From positions 1 through 46,807 of IMG/VR virus record IMGVR_UViG_3300037189_010352: a stretch of DNA of 46,807 nucleotides, one strand, 5' to 3'. Position 1 is the first letter of the stretch. Each line of letters opens with the position of its first letter. Below, piece after piece: positions 8,303 to 15,616 of this stretch. The notes beneath the pieces were generated by a model. It saw nothing but the letters and a program-made list of their open reading frames with translations, was not told where the DNA came from and made no database searches. Both the position numbers and the translations under genes were made by a program. This DNA is from a virus.

Positions 8303-11050
8303 TTAATCAAATTTAAAGAATCTATTTATGTTTTCATTAAACACTACTACACCCCATCCTAAATCTTCATATAAATTTTCAAGTTTATTACGTATAACTG
8401 AGTCAAACATTTGACTTTTGTCAATATATTTTTCTACAAATTCTAAAATGTCCGGGGAATCATTGTAATTGTTTAGTCCTAAAACATCTATATGGTATGG
8501 ATTTTCTTTTAAATAAGCAATATACATTTTATCTCCTATCTGAAATGTATCATGATTTTTTGTTTGTTTTTTAAATCGAATTAAATCATTTGTGTATATA
8601 GCTGCTTTAGTATTAACAGGACACTTTAGTGCTAATTTAGAAAATATTTCTCCAGCTGATGGTTTTTGAGCTATATATTCATCTAATTTTTTTAGACCTG
8701 TTGGTTTAAGTAATTTTTTCCAATCTATTGTATTAAGTGATTTTCTAAAATCAAGTATGTACTTATCAATATCAGATTTAGGAGTATCAAATAATATTTT
8801 CTTAATTAATTCTTCACCAAATTCTCTAAATAGTGGAGGGAAATTAGATTTCATAATGTCTAAACCTTTCATATCTAAAGCGTCTTTATGATCTGGAGGA
8901 ATTGGAACACCTTCTTTATTTACAATCCACATAGCGTATCTCCGTTTACCTGACCAATATGCTTTCTTTACGATTACTTCTTGTTTTAATTCAAAGTAGT
9001 GTTTACGTTGGATATTGAATACTTTTTTAGATATACTATCTAAATTATGATTGGCCTCAGTTATAAGTTCTTGAGACAATTCAATTAATTTAGCAATTTT
9101 TTCTTCTTCATCCACAATGCTTGGATACTTTAAATTAAGTAAATCTTTTAACTCAACATAGGCAGAATCAGTATCTGATGCTATTACAAATTCTTTTCTA
9201 CCATTATTTACAGCGTTTTCTAATTTAGAATTTATAAATATAATACTTTCTTTAGTTAAACGTTGGCCTGAGTTAGTGATAGATGCTGAGCATATTTTAT
9301 GTCCGTCAGTATATCTCCAACCATTAATAGCGTAAGTACCATACAATGCGTTCTGTAAGATTTTAAAAGCAAGTTGATACAGGTCATATAATTTATAGTT
9401 TTCCCAATCTTCTTGTTTACCAGCCTTTTTCTTAAGTTCACGATAATGTTCCCTTTGTTTAAACCAATCTTCTAATACTTCACATGAAATACTTTTAATA
9501 TCATTTCTATAAAACGCACCGCTTGCTGATATAGACCAATTATTCTCTTCTATAAGTGATATTAAATCTTGAACTTTAATTTGGCCTTTTCTTAAATTAT
9601 ATGTTTTATGATTTAATTTTTCAATATCTAAAATAGTATCTAAAGGTAATTGTTTAAGTTGTTCTAATGAATTGTATTGCTCGTAATTATTTTTAGTTAC
9701 TATTCGCCCAACTAATGTTTCTACACCTAAATTAAGAGACTTAATAATACTTGGGTATAGACTAGTAAAGTCAGCATCACTAACATATGAATATAAACCA
9801 GGATTTGGTTCTAAAAGATAACCACCAGCGTATGAATCTTTTTTCCTTACCGTTTTTAAACTACGTTCTTTAAGTGTATTAGATTTAGTTCTAATCTGGC
9901 ATTTGCCCGTTTTATCATCTATAAAAGTAATTGTACCTTCAACAGTTGGTGTACCTCGTTGATGTTGTACTTCATCACCTATATTAAGTTCTTTAATAGA
10001 CTTATTAGTGGTAGTTGGTTTGTTAGGTGATATTATACCTTTACGTTTAAGATAAGTTAATATCGCACCTTCATTTAATACTGTATTATAATATATTGAA
10101 TCATAAGGTACATGACATAAATGACATATTAAGACTGTTAATTTAATAAATTGTAGTTTATTCTCTAACGCCTCAATAATCTCAACGTCACGTAAGTTAT
10201 ACTCAATAAATTTATCTGGGTCGTCTTTAAATAATTTATCTAATGAACCATTGTATTCTATTTTACCTAGTTTGGCATATTTTAATCCTATATCTCCTAA
10301 TTTATAAGATGATTCTTCTTTCATGATGTATTTTTTAACTAACATCATGTAATCTAAACTATTAACACCTCCTAAAGTAATAGGAGATTGAGGTGTATAT
10401 GGACTGTCATTTATCTTTTTAATTGGAGATAAATACAGTACCATATCATCACCTAGCATTTTTTTAATCCTAAAATACAAATATGGGATATCAAAGAAAT
10501 CACTATTGTATCCTACTATAATTGTTGGATCTAATTGAATCCATAAATCTAAGAATTTACTAAGTAAATCCTGTTCAGTAAGACATGGTATAATTTCTTT
10601 ATTATCTTTATTTACACATTCTATATTTTGTTTATCATCTAATATTAAACAGTATTTTTTACCTGTTGTAACATCAATTAAAGCTATAGATGTGATTTTA
10701 GCATTAGCATCTCTAATAGATTGAGAAGTAAGTGTACCTAAAATTTCAATTTCAATATCAAGATAAATAATATTATGGAATGTAGGAGCAGAATCATCTT
10801 TATAATATAGATCCCTTAATATAGCTAATTCTTTTTGGATGTCCTTTTCTAGGATAGTAGAATCATTCCAATCAAATTTGCCTCTAATAGGTGAACAACT
10901 ATCACCAAATAATGTTTGATATTCACCATCAAGATCTAATTTATAGACAGTAGGATAGTATTTAAAGGATGACCATCCTTTTTTGTCATCCCTTAAATAA
11001 CATGTTCCTTTATCCTCACCACTATAAGAATAGTAAATACTTTGATACAT
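8303..11050 (-). CDS. family B replicative DNA polymerase, gp43-like
   Basis: This 915-residue protein has all motifs of a proofreading family B polymerase. The exonuclease motifs are YLDIEIE (about residue 97), VGYNSDFFDIPYLYFRI, and YNLRDVEIIEAL. The polymerase motifs are A, DADFTSLYPSII (about 427); B, KILQNALYGTYAI (about 570); and C, IASDTDSAYV (about 627). It is the replicative polymerase, working with the clamp just downstream. Between the exonuclease and motif A, about residues 350-405, lies an extra segment (IGDEVQHQRGTPTVEGTITF) with the look of a small SH3/KOW-like beta barrel. ATG at 11050 is preceded by TATTAAAGGTT. The gene follows dUTPase by 17 nt. Confidence 0.96.
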   Translation of the reverse strand: MYQSIYYSYSGEDKGTCYLRDDKKGWSSFKYYPTVYKLDLDGEYQTLFGDSCSPIRGKFDWNDSTILEKDIQKELAILRDLYYKDDSAPTFHNIIYLDIEIEILGTLTSQSIRDANAKITSIALIDVTTGKKYCLILDDKQNIECVNKDNKEIIPCLTEQDLLSKFLDLWIQLDPTIIVGYNSDFFDIPYLYFRIKKMLGDDMVLYLSPIKKINDSPYTPQSPITLGGVNSLDYMMLVKKYIMKEESSYKLGDIGLKYAKLGKIEYNGSLDKLFKDDPDKFIEYNLRDVEIIEALENKLQFIKLTVLICHLCHVPYDSIYYNTVLNEGAILTYLKRKGIISPNKPTTTNKSIKELNIGDEVQHQRGTPTVEGTITFIDDKTGKCQIRTKSNTLKERSLKTVRKKDSYAGGYLLEPNPGLYSYVSDADFTSLYPSIIKSLNLGVETLVGRIVTKNNYEQYNSLEQLKQLPLDTILDIEKLNHKTYNLRKGQIKVQDLISLIEENNWSISASGAFYRNDIKSISCEVLEDWFKQREHYRELKKKAGKQEDWENYKLYDLYQLAFKILQNALYGTYAINGWRYTDGHKICSASITNSGQRLTKESIIFINSKLENAVNNGRKEFVIASDTDSAYVELKDLLNLKYPSIVDEEEKIAKLIELSQELITEANHNLDSISKKVFNIQRKHYFELKQEVIVKKAYWSGKRRYAMWIVNKEGVPIPPDHKDALDMKGLDIMKSNFPPLFREFGEELIKKILFDTPKSDIDKYILDFRKSLNTIDWKKLLKPTGLKKLDEYIAQKPSAGEIFSKLALKCPVNTKAAIYTNDLIRFKKQTKNHDTFQIGDKMYIAYLKENPYHIDVLGLNNYNDSPDILEFVEKYIDKSQMFDSVIRNKLENLYEDLGWGVVVFNENINRFFKFD

Positions 11051-11067
11051 AACCTTTAATAATATAT

Positions 11068-11520
11068 TTATTTTCCACTTGAACCAAATCCATTATCACC
11101 ACGGAGTTGACTTTGTTTTAGTTCTTCAAATTCAGTATCGTTTAATTCAACGATCTTGTATTTAGGTTTTTTAATAACAGCGATTTGAGCATAACGTTCA
11201 CCTTCTTCAATTGTGACGTCTAATTTGCCTACGTTGTAAATTTTAATACCTAAATCACCTGTGTAACCAGCATCTACTGTTCCATAATGAGGGATTAAAT
11301 TATATTTAAATCCTTTACTACTACGTAGTTGAATTTGCATCCAATAACGTTGACTATCATGGATTGTAAGATTTAATCCATTAGGTACTATAGCTGATCC
11401 TCCTGCTGGAATCACAGTTGTTTTAGTGCATGTAATATCAAAGCATGCTGATGTTGAGTTATACTCGACCTTTGGTATAACGGCTTTAGGGTCTGTTTTG
11501 TGTGCGTAAATTGTAACCAT
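11068..11520 (-). CDS. dut: dUTPase (dUTP diphosphatase)
   Basis: The 150-residue protein is a standard trimeric dUTPase. It shows motif 1 STSACFDITC, motif 2 LRSSKGFKYN, motif 3 GTVDAGYTGDLGIKIYN with the catalytic Asp, motif 4 EEGERYAQIAVI and the C-terminal P-loop-like motif 5 RGDNGFGSSGK. It hydrolyses dUTP to dUMP and pyrophosphate, keeping uracil out of phage DNA and feeding thymidylate synthesis. It lies 10 nt downstream of a small membrane-protein gene and just upstream of the polymerase, in the nucleotide/replication part of the operon. Confidence 0.95.
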   Translation of the reverse strand: MVTIYAHKTDPKAVIPKVEYNSTSACFDITCTKTTVIPAGGSAIVPNGLNLTIHDSQRYWMQIQLRSSKGFKYNLIPHYGTVDAGYTGDLGIKIYNVGKLDVTIEEGERYAQIAVIKKPKYKIVELNDTEFEELKQSQLRGDNGFGSSGK

Positions 11521-11530
11521 TTTATCTATT

Positions 11531-11701
11531 TTAAAGTTCTTCTAATATTCCTAATATTTCAGCTAGGATTAATAATATACCTGCTGATTGCATATATAAT
11601 CCTCTACCGAGGAATAAAGATATGCCTGCTCCTATTCGTATTACTGATTTAAAGATACTAATTTTAAAATGCCAATTTGTTTTACTTTCTTTTTCCTGCA
11701 T
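11531..11701 (-). CDS. 56-residue membrane protein
   Basis: A short frame from ATG at 11701 encodes MQEKESKTNWHFKISIFKSV and then a hydrophobic stretch of about 30 residues (IGAGISLFLGR, then AGILLILAEILGILEEL). It is predicted to span or dip into the membrane once or twice. The gene is real by context: its ATG lies 1 nt from the folE stop, it ends 10 nt before dUTPase, and it fills the only gap between them. Small proteins with the same AEILGI-EEL ending recur, from memory, in marine T4-like phages. Function unknown. Confidence 0.65.
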   Translation of the reverse strand: MQEKESKTNWHFKISIFKSVIRIGAGISLFLGRGLYMQSAGILLILAEILGILEEL

Positions 11702-11702
11702 A

Positions 11703-12338
11703 TTAATTCATTTTAGTACCATTAATTTCAATTGCGTGGAGGAATTCTTCACGGATTAAATTGTCTTTCTCCATAAACACACCTGAAAACTTATTAGTTG
11801 TCATTACAGATGGATGTTTAATACCACGATGACTGCAACAAGTATGCTTACATGCTATACTCACAGCTACTGATTCACATTTCATTTTATCAGCAATGTA
11901 ATCATGAATTTGTTGAGTAAGTGATTCTTGCATTTGTGGGCGACGAGCGAACCATTCTACAATACGATTAAGTTTACTTAATCCAATTACATTTTCACCA
12001 GGCACATATGCTACAGTAGCATAACCAGTAAATGCTAAATTATGATGAGCACACATACTAACAATAGGAATACCAGATTGAATAACTAATCCACTGTATC
12101 CTTCATCATTTGGGAATACTGTGATGTTAGGTTCATTTGTAACTGATCCTACAATTAGATCTTTTAACCAAGCCTTAGCTACACGTCGAGGTGTATCTTC
12201 TGTCTGGCGATCTGCTTCATAATCGAATCCTACTGCTTGTAGGAATTTGCCGTAATAATAAGCGGCGTGGTCTATCATCTCATTTATCTCAATTTCTGTA
12301 CGAGGAAGATTACCATTTGATTTTTTTAATAAATCCAT
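11703..12338 (-). CDS. folE: GTP cyclohydrolase I
   Basis: The 211-residue protein has the GTP cyclohydrolase I signature: SMCAHHNLAFTGYATVAYVP with the zinc Cys and catalytic His, GLSKLNRIVEWFARRPQMQE, and a later ACKHTCCSHRG with the second zinc Cys. It opens GTP to dihydroneopterin triphosphate, the first step toward both folate and 7-deazaguanine. With queD, queE, queC and a DpdA-like gene nearby, the likely role here is preQ0 synthesis. A host-type promoter lies upstream. Its stop nearly overlaps the ATG of the following small membrane protein. Confidence 0.95.
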   Translation of the reverse strand: MDLLKKSNGNLPRTEIEINEMIDHAAYYYGKFLQAVGFDYEADRQTEDTPRRVAKAWLKDLIVGSVTNEPNITVFPNDEGYSGLVIQSGIPIVSMCAHHNLAFTGYATVAYVPGENVIGLSKLNRIVEWFARRPQMQESLTQQIHDYIADKMKCESVAVSIACKHTCCSHRGIKHPSVMTTNKFSGVFMEKDNLIREEFLHAIEINGTKMN

Positions 12339-12355
12339 TTTTTATAACATTTTTT

Positions 12356-12387
12356 ATAATATACTATCTTTTCTTTTTATAACCAAA
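12356..12387 (-). promoter_or_regulatory. host-type promoter of folE
   Basis: The sense strand has TTTGG (12383-12387), 19 nt, then TATATTAT (12356-12363), a one-step variant of the TATATTTA box. The folE ATG follows 17 nt later. The -33 box sits just behind the stop of the thioredoxin gene at 12389. Confidence 0.7.
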
Positions 12388-12388
12388 C

Positions 12389-12673
12389 TTATTGCAATAA
12401 CTTTTTTATTTGTCTAGCTCCTGAGTATTCTTTATATCCTGTCTCGGATATAACTACTAATGAAGGTATATAATCTACTTCAAATAGTTCTTCTAAATCT
12501 CTAGTATTTTCATCATCAGATTCTAAACTATAAAATTTATAACCAGGATGGTTAATTCTTATTTGTTCTATAACAGGACGCATCTCGGCACATGCGCCGC
12601 ACCAAGATGCGTTGAAAAATAAAAGTGACTTTTCTTTACGTTGAATAGATTCTTTGAGTAGTTGTTTATTCAT
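12389..12673 (-). CDS. thioredoxin-like protein (WCGAC)
   Basis: This 94-residue thioredoxin-fold protein carries the active site FFNASWCGACAEMRPVIEQ (about residue 25) and a cis-proline loop in VDYIPSLVVI. It may reduce disulfides, for example for a nucleotide-metabolism enzyme. Two in-frame ATGs exist, at 12679 and 12673. I chose the second because the sense sequence AGTATATTTATGGGTATG places a -7-like box across the first ATG, so a transcript from that box would begin at about the second; the box has no TTTGG partner, so this is tentative. It follows the 120-residue unknown by about 13 nt. Confidence 0.85.
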   Translation of the reverse strand: MNKQLLKESIQRKEKSLLFFNASWCGACAEMRPVIEQIRINHPGYKFYSLESDDENTRDLEELFEVDYIPSLVVISETGYKEYSGARQIKKLLQ

Positions 12674-12686
12674 ACCCATAAATATA

Positions 12687-13049
12687 CTAAAAAACTAATG
12701 AAGTGATATTTTTAATTACTAAATCTTCAGCTTTGTATTTAATCAGATCTTTATCTCGAGCTACCTCAAAATCCACTGATACACCTGCTTTAGTTTGTAC
12801 CCACATTTCTTTTAGAAACTCGGTATTGATTACTTGATTCTCTTCATTGCGTGTTACTTTAAACACTGCCACTTTTGTTTGTTGTACTTTGTTCATGTTA
12901 TTTGAATTTAATGTTAATGTTGTTCCAGTTGAAGTTAACGTTAATCCACCTGTATACGGTGTTGTAAGCCAGTTTGGATCAGCTGTAAGCCAGCCTGGAT
13001 TAGTGGTTGTGTTGTCTACATAACCAGTTGTTGTACTTGTTGTTATCAT
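12687..13049 (-). CDS. unknown protein with Thr-rich N-terminus
   Basis: I do not recognise this 120-residue protein. The first 50 residues are low complexity, rich in Thr, Gly and Asn (MITTSTTTGYVDNTTTNPGW), and include the partly duplicated block GWLTADPNWLTTPY encoded by a 21-bp tandem repeat. The C-terminal 70 residues form a more ordered alpha/beta segment starting MNKVQQTKVAVFKVTRNEEN. The start at 13049 is 3 nt after the queE stop and supports the full-length form; an internal ATG at about residue 52 would give only the ordered half. It could be a minor virion protein, but it lies among preQ0 genes. Confidence 0.6.
   Translation of the reverse strand: MITTSTTTGYVDNTTTNPGWLTADPNWLTTPYTGGLTLTSTGTTLTLNSNNMNKVQQTKVAVFKVTRNEENQVINTEFLKEMWVQTKAGVSVDFEVARDKDLIKYKAEDLVIKNITSLVF
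12964..13005. repeat. 21-bp tandem duplication
   Basis: Two adjacent copies of a 21-base unit beginning GTAAGCCAG (12964-12984 and 12985-13005) differ at a few positions. They keep the reading frame and encode two similar seven-residue blocks around N/G-W-L-T in the unknown protein. Confidence 0.7.
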
Positions 13050-13052
13050 AAT

Positions 13053-13889
13053 TTATACGTTTAATGTTTTATTCCAGGCCGCGATATGTAATCGTGTAAG
13101 GCCTCTAAATTTATATTTCTTAGCCATTTCTAAACAGAATTGAGTACGCTCTTCAAAGTTAGCAGCATCATCTAATCCTGGCATACAAACCACTTTGGAA
13201 AGCGGTATACTAAATGGTACGACAAAGTCACGGAAAAGTTCTTCAACATCTTCTTCATTGGATATAACAAATTTAAATTGGTAATTAGAATGTTCCATAA
13301 TACGCTTAATAGCGTCTGGTACTATACGTTGTTTTTCAGTCATACCTGAGTTAGATAGCTTAGGTGAGCAGTTGATTTGATTAATATACTTAAATAATCC
13401 ATCCTCAATATAAACAGTACCGTTAGTTTCTATTTCATGAAATGATTTTCCAATATCAATTCCATCCTGATGGAACCAATAATTTATAAAGTTAACAATT
13501 GCATCTTGATGTCCTTTAATTGTAGGTTCACCACCTGTCCAAATGATATGAATAGTACCGTTCTTAATATCTTCGTAGATGCCTTGTTCTTTCCATCTAT
13601 CAATTAGATACTGGAACTCCTTATCTTCACCTCTCCATAACCACTGACTCGTACTATCACAAGTCCAAGTTGCTTTACCTTCGGCATGTAAGTCACCTAC
13701 AAAGATTTCTCCATCTTCTAATGTTTTGTCTTTTGCTAACTGATTAGTAAACTTGCGAGACATTCCGCAAGTTAAGTTACAAATACCTAAACGAACAAAG
13801 TATGATGGTACTCCTGATGAAATACCTTCTCCTTGAACTGAATAGAAATCTGAACTTATCAGTAGTTTATTTGGGTCTATTTTACTCAT
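13053..13889 (-). CDS. queE: 7-carboxy-7-deazaguanine synthase (radical SAM)
   Basis: The 278-residue protein starts with the QueE signature DFYSVQGEGISSGVPSYFVR and then the cluster-binding region RLGICNLTCGMSRK with the third cysteine much later in TWTCDST. The spacing is C-x3-C-x35-C, so the usual short loop before the CDT motif has been expanded. Downstream are IWTGGEPTIKG (SAM-binding GGE) and HEIETNGT. It converts 6-carboxytetrahydropterin to 7-carboxy-7-deazaguanine, the third step of the preQ0 pathway. It starts 1 nt after the stop of the small membrane protein gene upstream. Confidence 0.93.
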   Translation of the reverse strand: MSKIDPNKLLISSDFYSVQGEGISSGVPSYFVRLGICNLTCGMSRKFTNQLAKDKTLEDGEIFVGDLHAEGKATWTCDSTSQWLWRGEDKEFQYLIDRWKEQGIYEDIKNGTIHIIWTGGEPTIKGHQDAIVNFINYWFHQDGIDIGKSFHEIETNGTVYIEDGLFKYINQINCSPKLSNSGMTEKQRIVPDAIKRIMEHSNYQFKFVISNEEDVEELFRDFVVPFSIPLSKVVCMPGLDDAANFEERTQFCLEMAKKYKFRGLTRLHIAAWNKTLNV

Positions 13890-13890
13890 A

Positions 13891-14154
13891 TTAATGTATT
13901 AAAGTTGAAATATAAATTCCTAAATACGAACCGGCAACACTACCTGTTACATAACCTACCCATTGATGTAACGCGTCTTCACTTTTAGCGATTTTTCTAA
14001 TTACAAAAAAGTTAAGTGATGCTACAAGAAAATCACTGATTGCTGCTATATTATATTGTGCTTGAGCTACTGCTCTAAAATTAACACATAAAATACCATA
14101 CAATACTATTTGTATTGCAAATAAAGTAAGTGCTTCTTTAAGTTTTTGATTCAT
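13891..14154 (-). CDS. small membrane protein, 87 residues
   Basis: The protein begins MNQKLKEALTLFAIQIVLYG and has about three hydrophobic segments: near residues 8-25, 35-52 and 65-85 (GYVTGSVAGSYLGIYIST). ATG at 14154 lies 1 nt from the stop of the preceding gene; an extension to 14220 would overlap it and is rejected. The motif FFVIRKIAKSEDALHQWVGY is conserved, from memory, in small proteins of marine T4-like phages, with no function known. It sits inside the preQ0 operon between queE and small unknowns. Confidence 0.7.
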   Translation of the reverse strand: MNQKLKEALTLFAIQIVLYGILCVNFRAVAQAQYNIAAISDFLVASLNFFVIRKIAKSEDALHQWVGYVTGSVAGSYLGIYISTLIH

Positions 14155-14155
14155 G

Positions 14156-14383
14156 TTATTGGCGTTGTTTTGCTTTAAGTTTAGCAGATCTAATTGCTTT
14201 TTCTGATTTAGTTTTTTCACCTTTTTGTTCAGCTACTGTTACTGTTTCAGGTTTAGGTAAATTTCGTGTTGTTTTTTTCCAATCGATTTTTGAAGCATAT
14301 TTGGCTCGGCCCATTCTAACTTCATGTTCAGCCACTTCATTACTTACTCGTTCGTAAGTTCCATTTTTGAGAATTGTTTTCAT
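14156..14383 (-). CDS. small basic unknown protein
   Basis: I do not recognise this 75-residue protein. The N-terminal half (MKTILKNGTYERVSNEVAEH) looks folded, and the C-terminal half is a lysine/alanine-rich basic tail ending KAIRSAKLKAKQRQ. It could bind nucleic acid or a membrane protein partner. It lies between two other small genes with 1-4 nt spacing, so it is co-translated with them. Confidence 0.65.
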   Translation of the reverse strand: MKTILKNGTYERVSNEVAEHEVRMGRAKYASKIDWKKTTRNLPKPETVTVAEQKGEKTKSEKAIRSAKLKAKQRQ

Positions 14384-14387
14384 TTGT

Positions 14388-14618
14388 TTATTTTATAATG
14401 TTATTGTAATTTTCCCAGGTAATATTATTTTCATCATCTCGAAACGCTAACATAACATTGTTATGTTCATCTTTAGCAATTGCTACAAATCCATATCCTT
14501 CACATATTAGTGGAAGATAATGATTCGGTTTAAGATTGTTTGCTTCTTCTAAAATGTCAAAATCACCGGGCATGTCAGGGTCATTAGCCTCACACCATTG
14601 TTTTGAAAAATCTGCCAT
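14388..14618 (-). CDS. small acidic unknown protein
   Basis: I do not recognise this 76-residue protein, which begins MADFSKQWCEANDPDMPGDF and has a central IAKDEHNNVMLAFRDD strand pair. It is acidic and probably cytoplasmic. It follows queD by 11 nt, with a run of A/T before the ATG, and belongs to the same operon. Confidence 0.65.
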   Translation of the reverse strand: MADFSKQWCEANDPDMPGDFDILEEANNLKPNHYLPLICEGYGFVAIAKDEHNNVMLAFRDDENNITWENYNNIIK

Positions 14619-14629
14619 ATATTTTATTT

Positions 14630-15121
14630 TTAATTTTCTTCGTAAATTGCACTATTTTTACCATGTTCAAAGCATTCAACTTTGATTACTTTACACCTAG
14701 CGGCATCAGTTTTAGATAAAACTTCATTAAATTTATCATAAACCAACTTAGCTAAAGATTCACATCCCATTTTATCCATCACCCGTAACGAACATAAGCC
14801 TTCCATAGCTGCTGATTGGAAAAAGTCTAGATATGGATCATCTTTTTCAATTAGTAAAGTATGATCAAACATATAATCCATCCATGCTTTAAGACCGTTA
14901 CCACGAGGTGGTTCTTTAAATCCACCAAAATCAACAATCCAATTCATATCATCTAATTGATTCTCTTCTAGTGGTTCATTAGATGCAAACCATACTTTAA
15001 AATAAATTCCATAACCATGTAATAACTGGCAATGTGAATGCTGTGCCCGCCATTGTCTAATAGCTACAGAATAATTATCGAATGTTTTTGTTGAAACGTA
15101 TCTTCCCATAATCTTATCCAT
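14630..15121 (-). CDS. queD: 6-carboxytetrahydropterin synthase (QueD-like)
   Basis: The 163-residue protein matches the 6-pyruvoyltetrahydropterin synthase/QueD fold. It contains IRQWRAQHSHCQLLHGYGIY, where the Cys and His-Gly are the catalytic and zinc positions, then NWIVDFGGFK, DHTLLIEKDDP and GCESLAKLVYDK. The canonical zinc motif H-G-H is H-G-Y here. I recall a QueD subfamily with the same RAxSHC-x3-HGY pattern, so this is probably a subfamily trait, not inactivation. It converts dihydroneopterin triphosphate to 6-carboxytetrahydropterin for QueE. It overlaps the thioredoxin-like gene upstream by 8 nt. Confidence 0.85.
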   Translation of the reverse strand: MDKIMGRYVSTKTFDNYSVAIRQWRAQHSHCQLLHGYGIYFKVWFASNEPLEENQLDDMNWIVDFGGFKEPPRGNGLKAWMDYMFDHTLLIEKDDPYLDFFQSAAMEGLCSLRVMDKMGCESLAKLVYDKFNEVLSKTDAARCKVIKVECFEHGKNSAIYEEN

Positions 15122-15359
15122 TTGCCCATTTTAAAACATCATTATAAGACATTACTCCAGTATGGCGTTTTACAGGTTGATCATTTTCAACTAATATAAT
15201 AGTTGGAATGCTTGTTACACCATACGTTCCAGGTACATCTGGTTCGTAGTCTATATTAACTTTTTTTACTGGAATAGTTTTATTCACCTGATCCATTGTA
15301 GGACCGAACGCTAAGCATGGCTGACACCACGGAGCGGAAAAGTACCAAATTGTTTTCAT
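15114..15359 (-). CDS. mini-thioredoxin/glutaredoxin-like protein (WCQPC)
   Basis: The 81-residue protein starts MKTIWYFSAPWCQPCLAFGP, with the CxxC active site at about residues 12-15, and has the cis-proline loop GVTSIPTIILVEN. It is a short thioredoxin-fold reductant and the second in this region, after the WCGAC protein at 12389-12673. It may supply electrons for the ribonucleotide reductase or for disulfide control of virion proteins. It overlaps queD by 8 nt. Confidence 0.85.
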   Translation of the reverse strand: MKTIWYFSAPWCQPCLAFGPTMDQVNKTIPVKKVNIDYEPDVPGTYGVTSIPTIILVENDQPVKRHTGVMSYNDVLKWANG

Positions 15360-15370
15360 ATATATTATTT

Positions 15371-15580
15371 TTAATAAAAATCTTGTATTTTAAATAACTC
15401 TACTTTAGAGCCGTTTGTTCTAAGAAGTAATGTATTGGAATATTCTAATGGTTTAGCTTCATGCCAATTAGATGACCATCTAAACTCACTACCATTTTTT
15501 ATACCTGTAAAAACTTCATTAAATTCATTCATAACAATGTATTCTTGTTCTTTAAGTTCTTTCTTCTTCTTATATGCCAT
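15371..15580 (-). CDS. small unknown protein at the head of the queD operon
   Basis: I do not recognise a function for this 69-residue protein (MAYKKKKELKEQEYIVMNEF). It has a basic N-terminus followed by a beta-rich domain with FRWSSNWHEAKPL. It is the first gene behind a strong host-type promoter; the -7 box ends 4 nt before the ATG, so the transcript is probably leaderless. Confidence 0.7.
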   Translation of the reverse strand: MAYKKKKELKEQEYIVMNEFNEVFTGIKNGSEFRWSSNWHEAKPLEYSNTLLLRTNGSKVELFKIQDFY

Positions 15581-15584
15581 CTTA

Positions 15585-15616
15585 TAAATATACTATCTTA
15601 AGAGTGGGAAGCCAAA
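15585..15616 (-). promoter_or_regulatory. host-type promoter of the queD-queE operon
   Basis: The sense strand has TTTGG (15612-15616), 19 nt, then TATATTTA (15585-15592). The -33 box lies inside the last codons of queC (stop at 15598), so the promoter is nested in the end of the upstream gene. ATG follows the -7 box by 4 nt. Confidence 0.75.

Noticed and set aside
9256-9441. 61-codon frame on the minus strand inside the DNA polymerase gene.
   Set aside because: It lies wholly within the polymerase gene in another frame and has no recognisable product.
11051-11090. TTTGG with a TATATTAT box before the DNA polymerase gene.
   Set aside because: The spacer is 17 nt, not 19 as in all the others, and the -33 box lies in the dUTPase end; not called.
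14630-15121. QueD considered inactive because H-G-H is H-G-Y.
   Set aside because: The same C-x3-H-G-Y pattern occurs, from memory, in a subfamily of QueD-like proteins, so it is treated as a variant.
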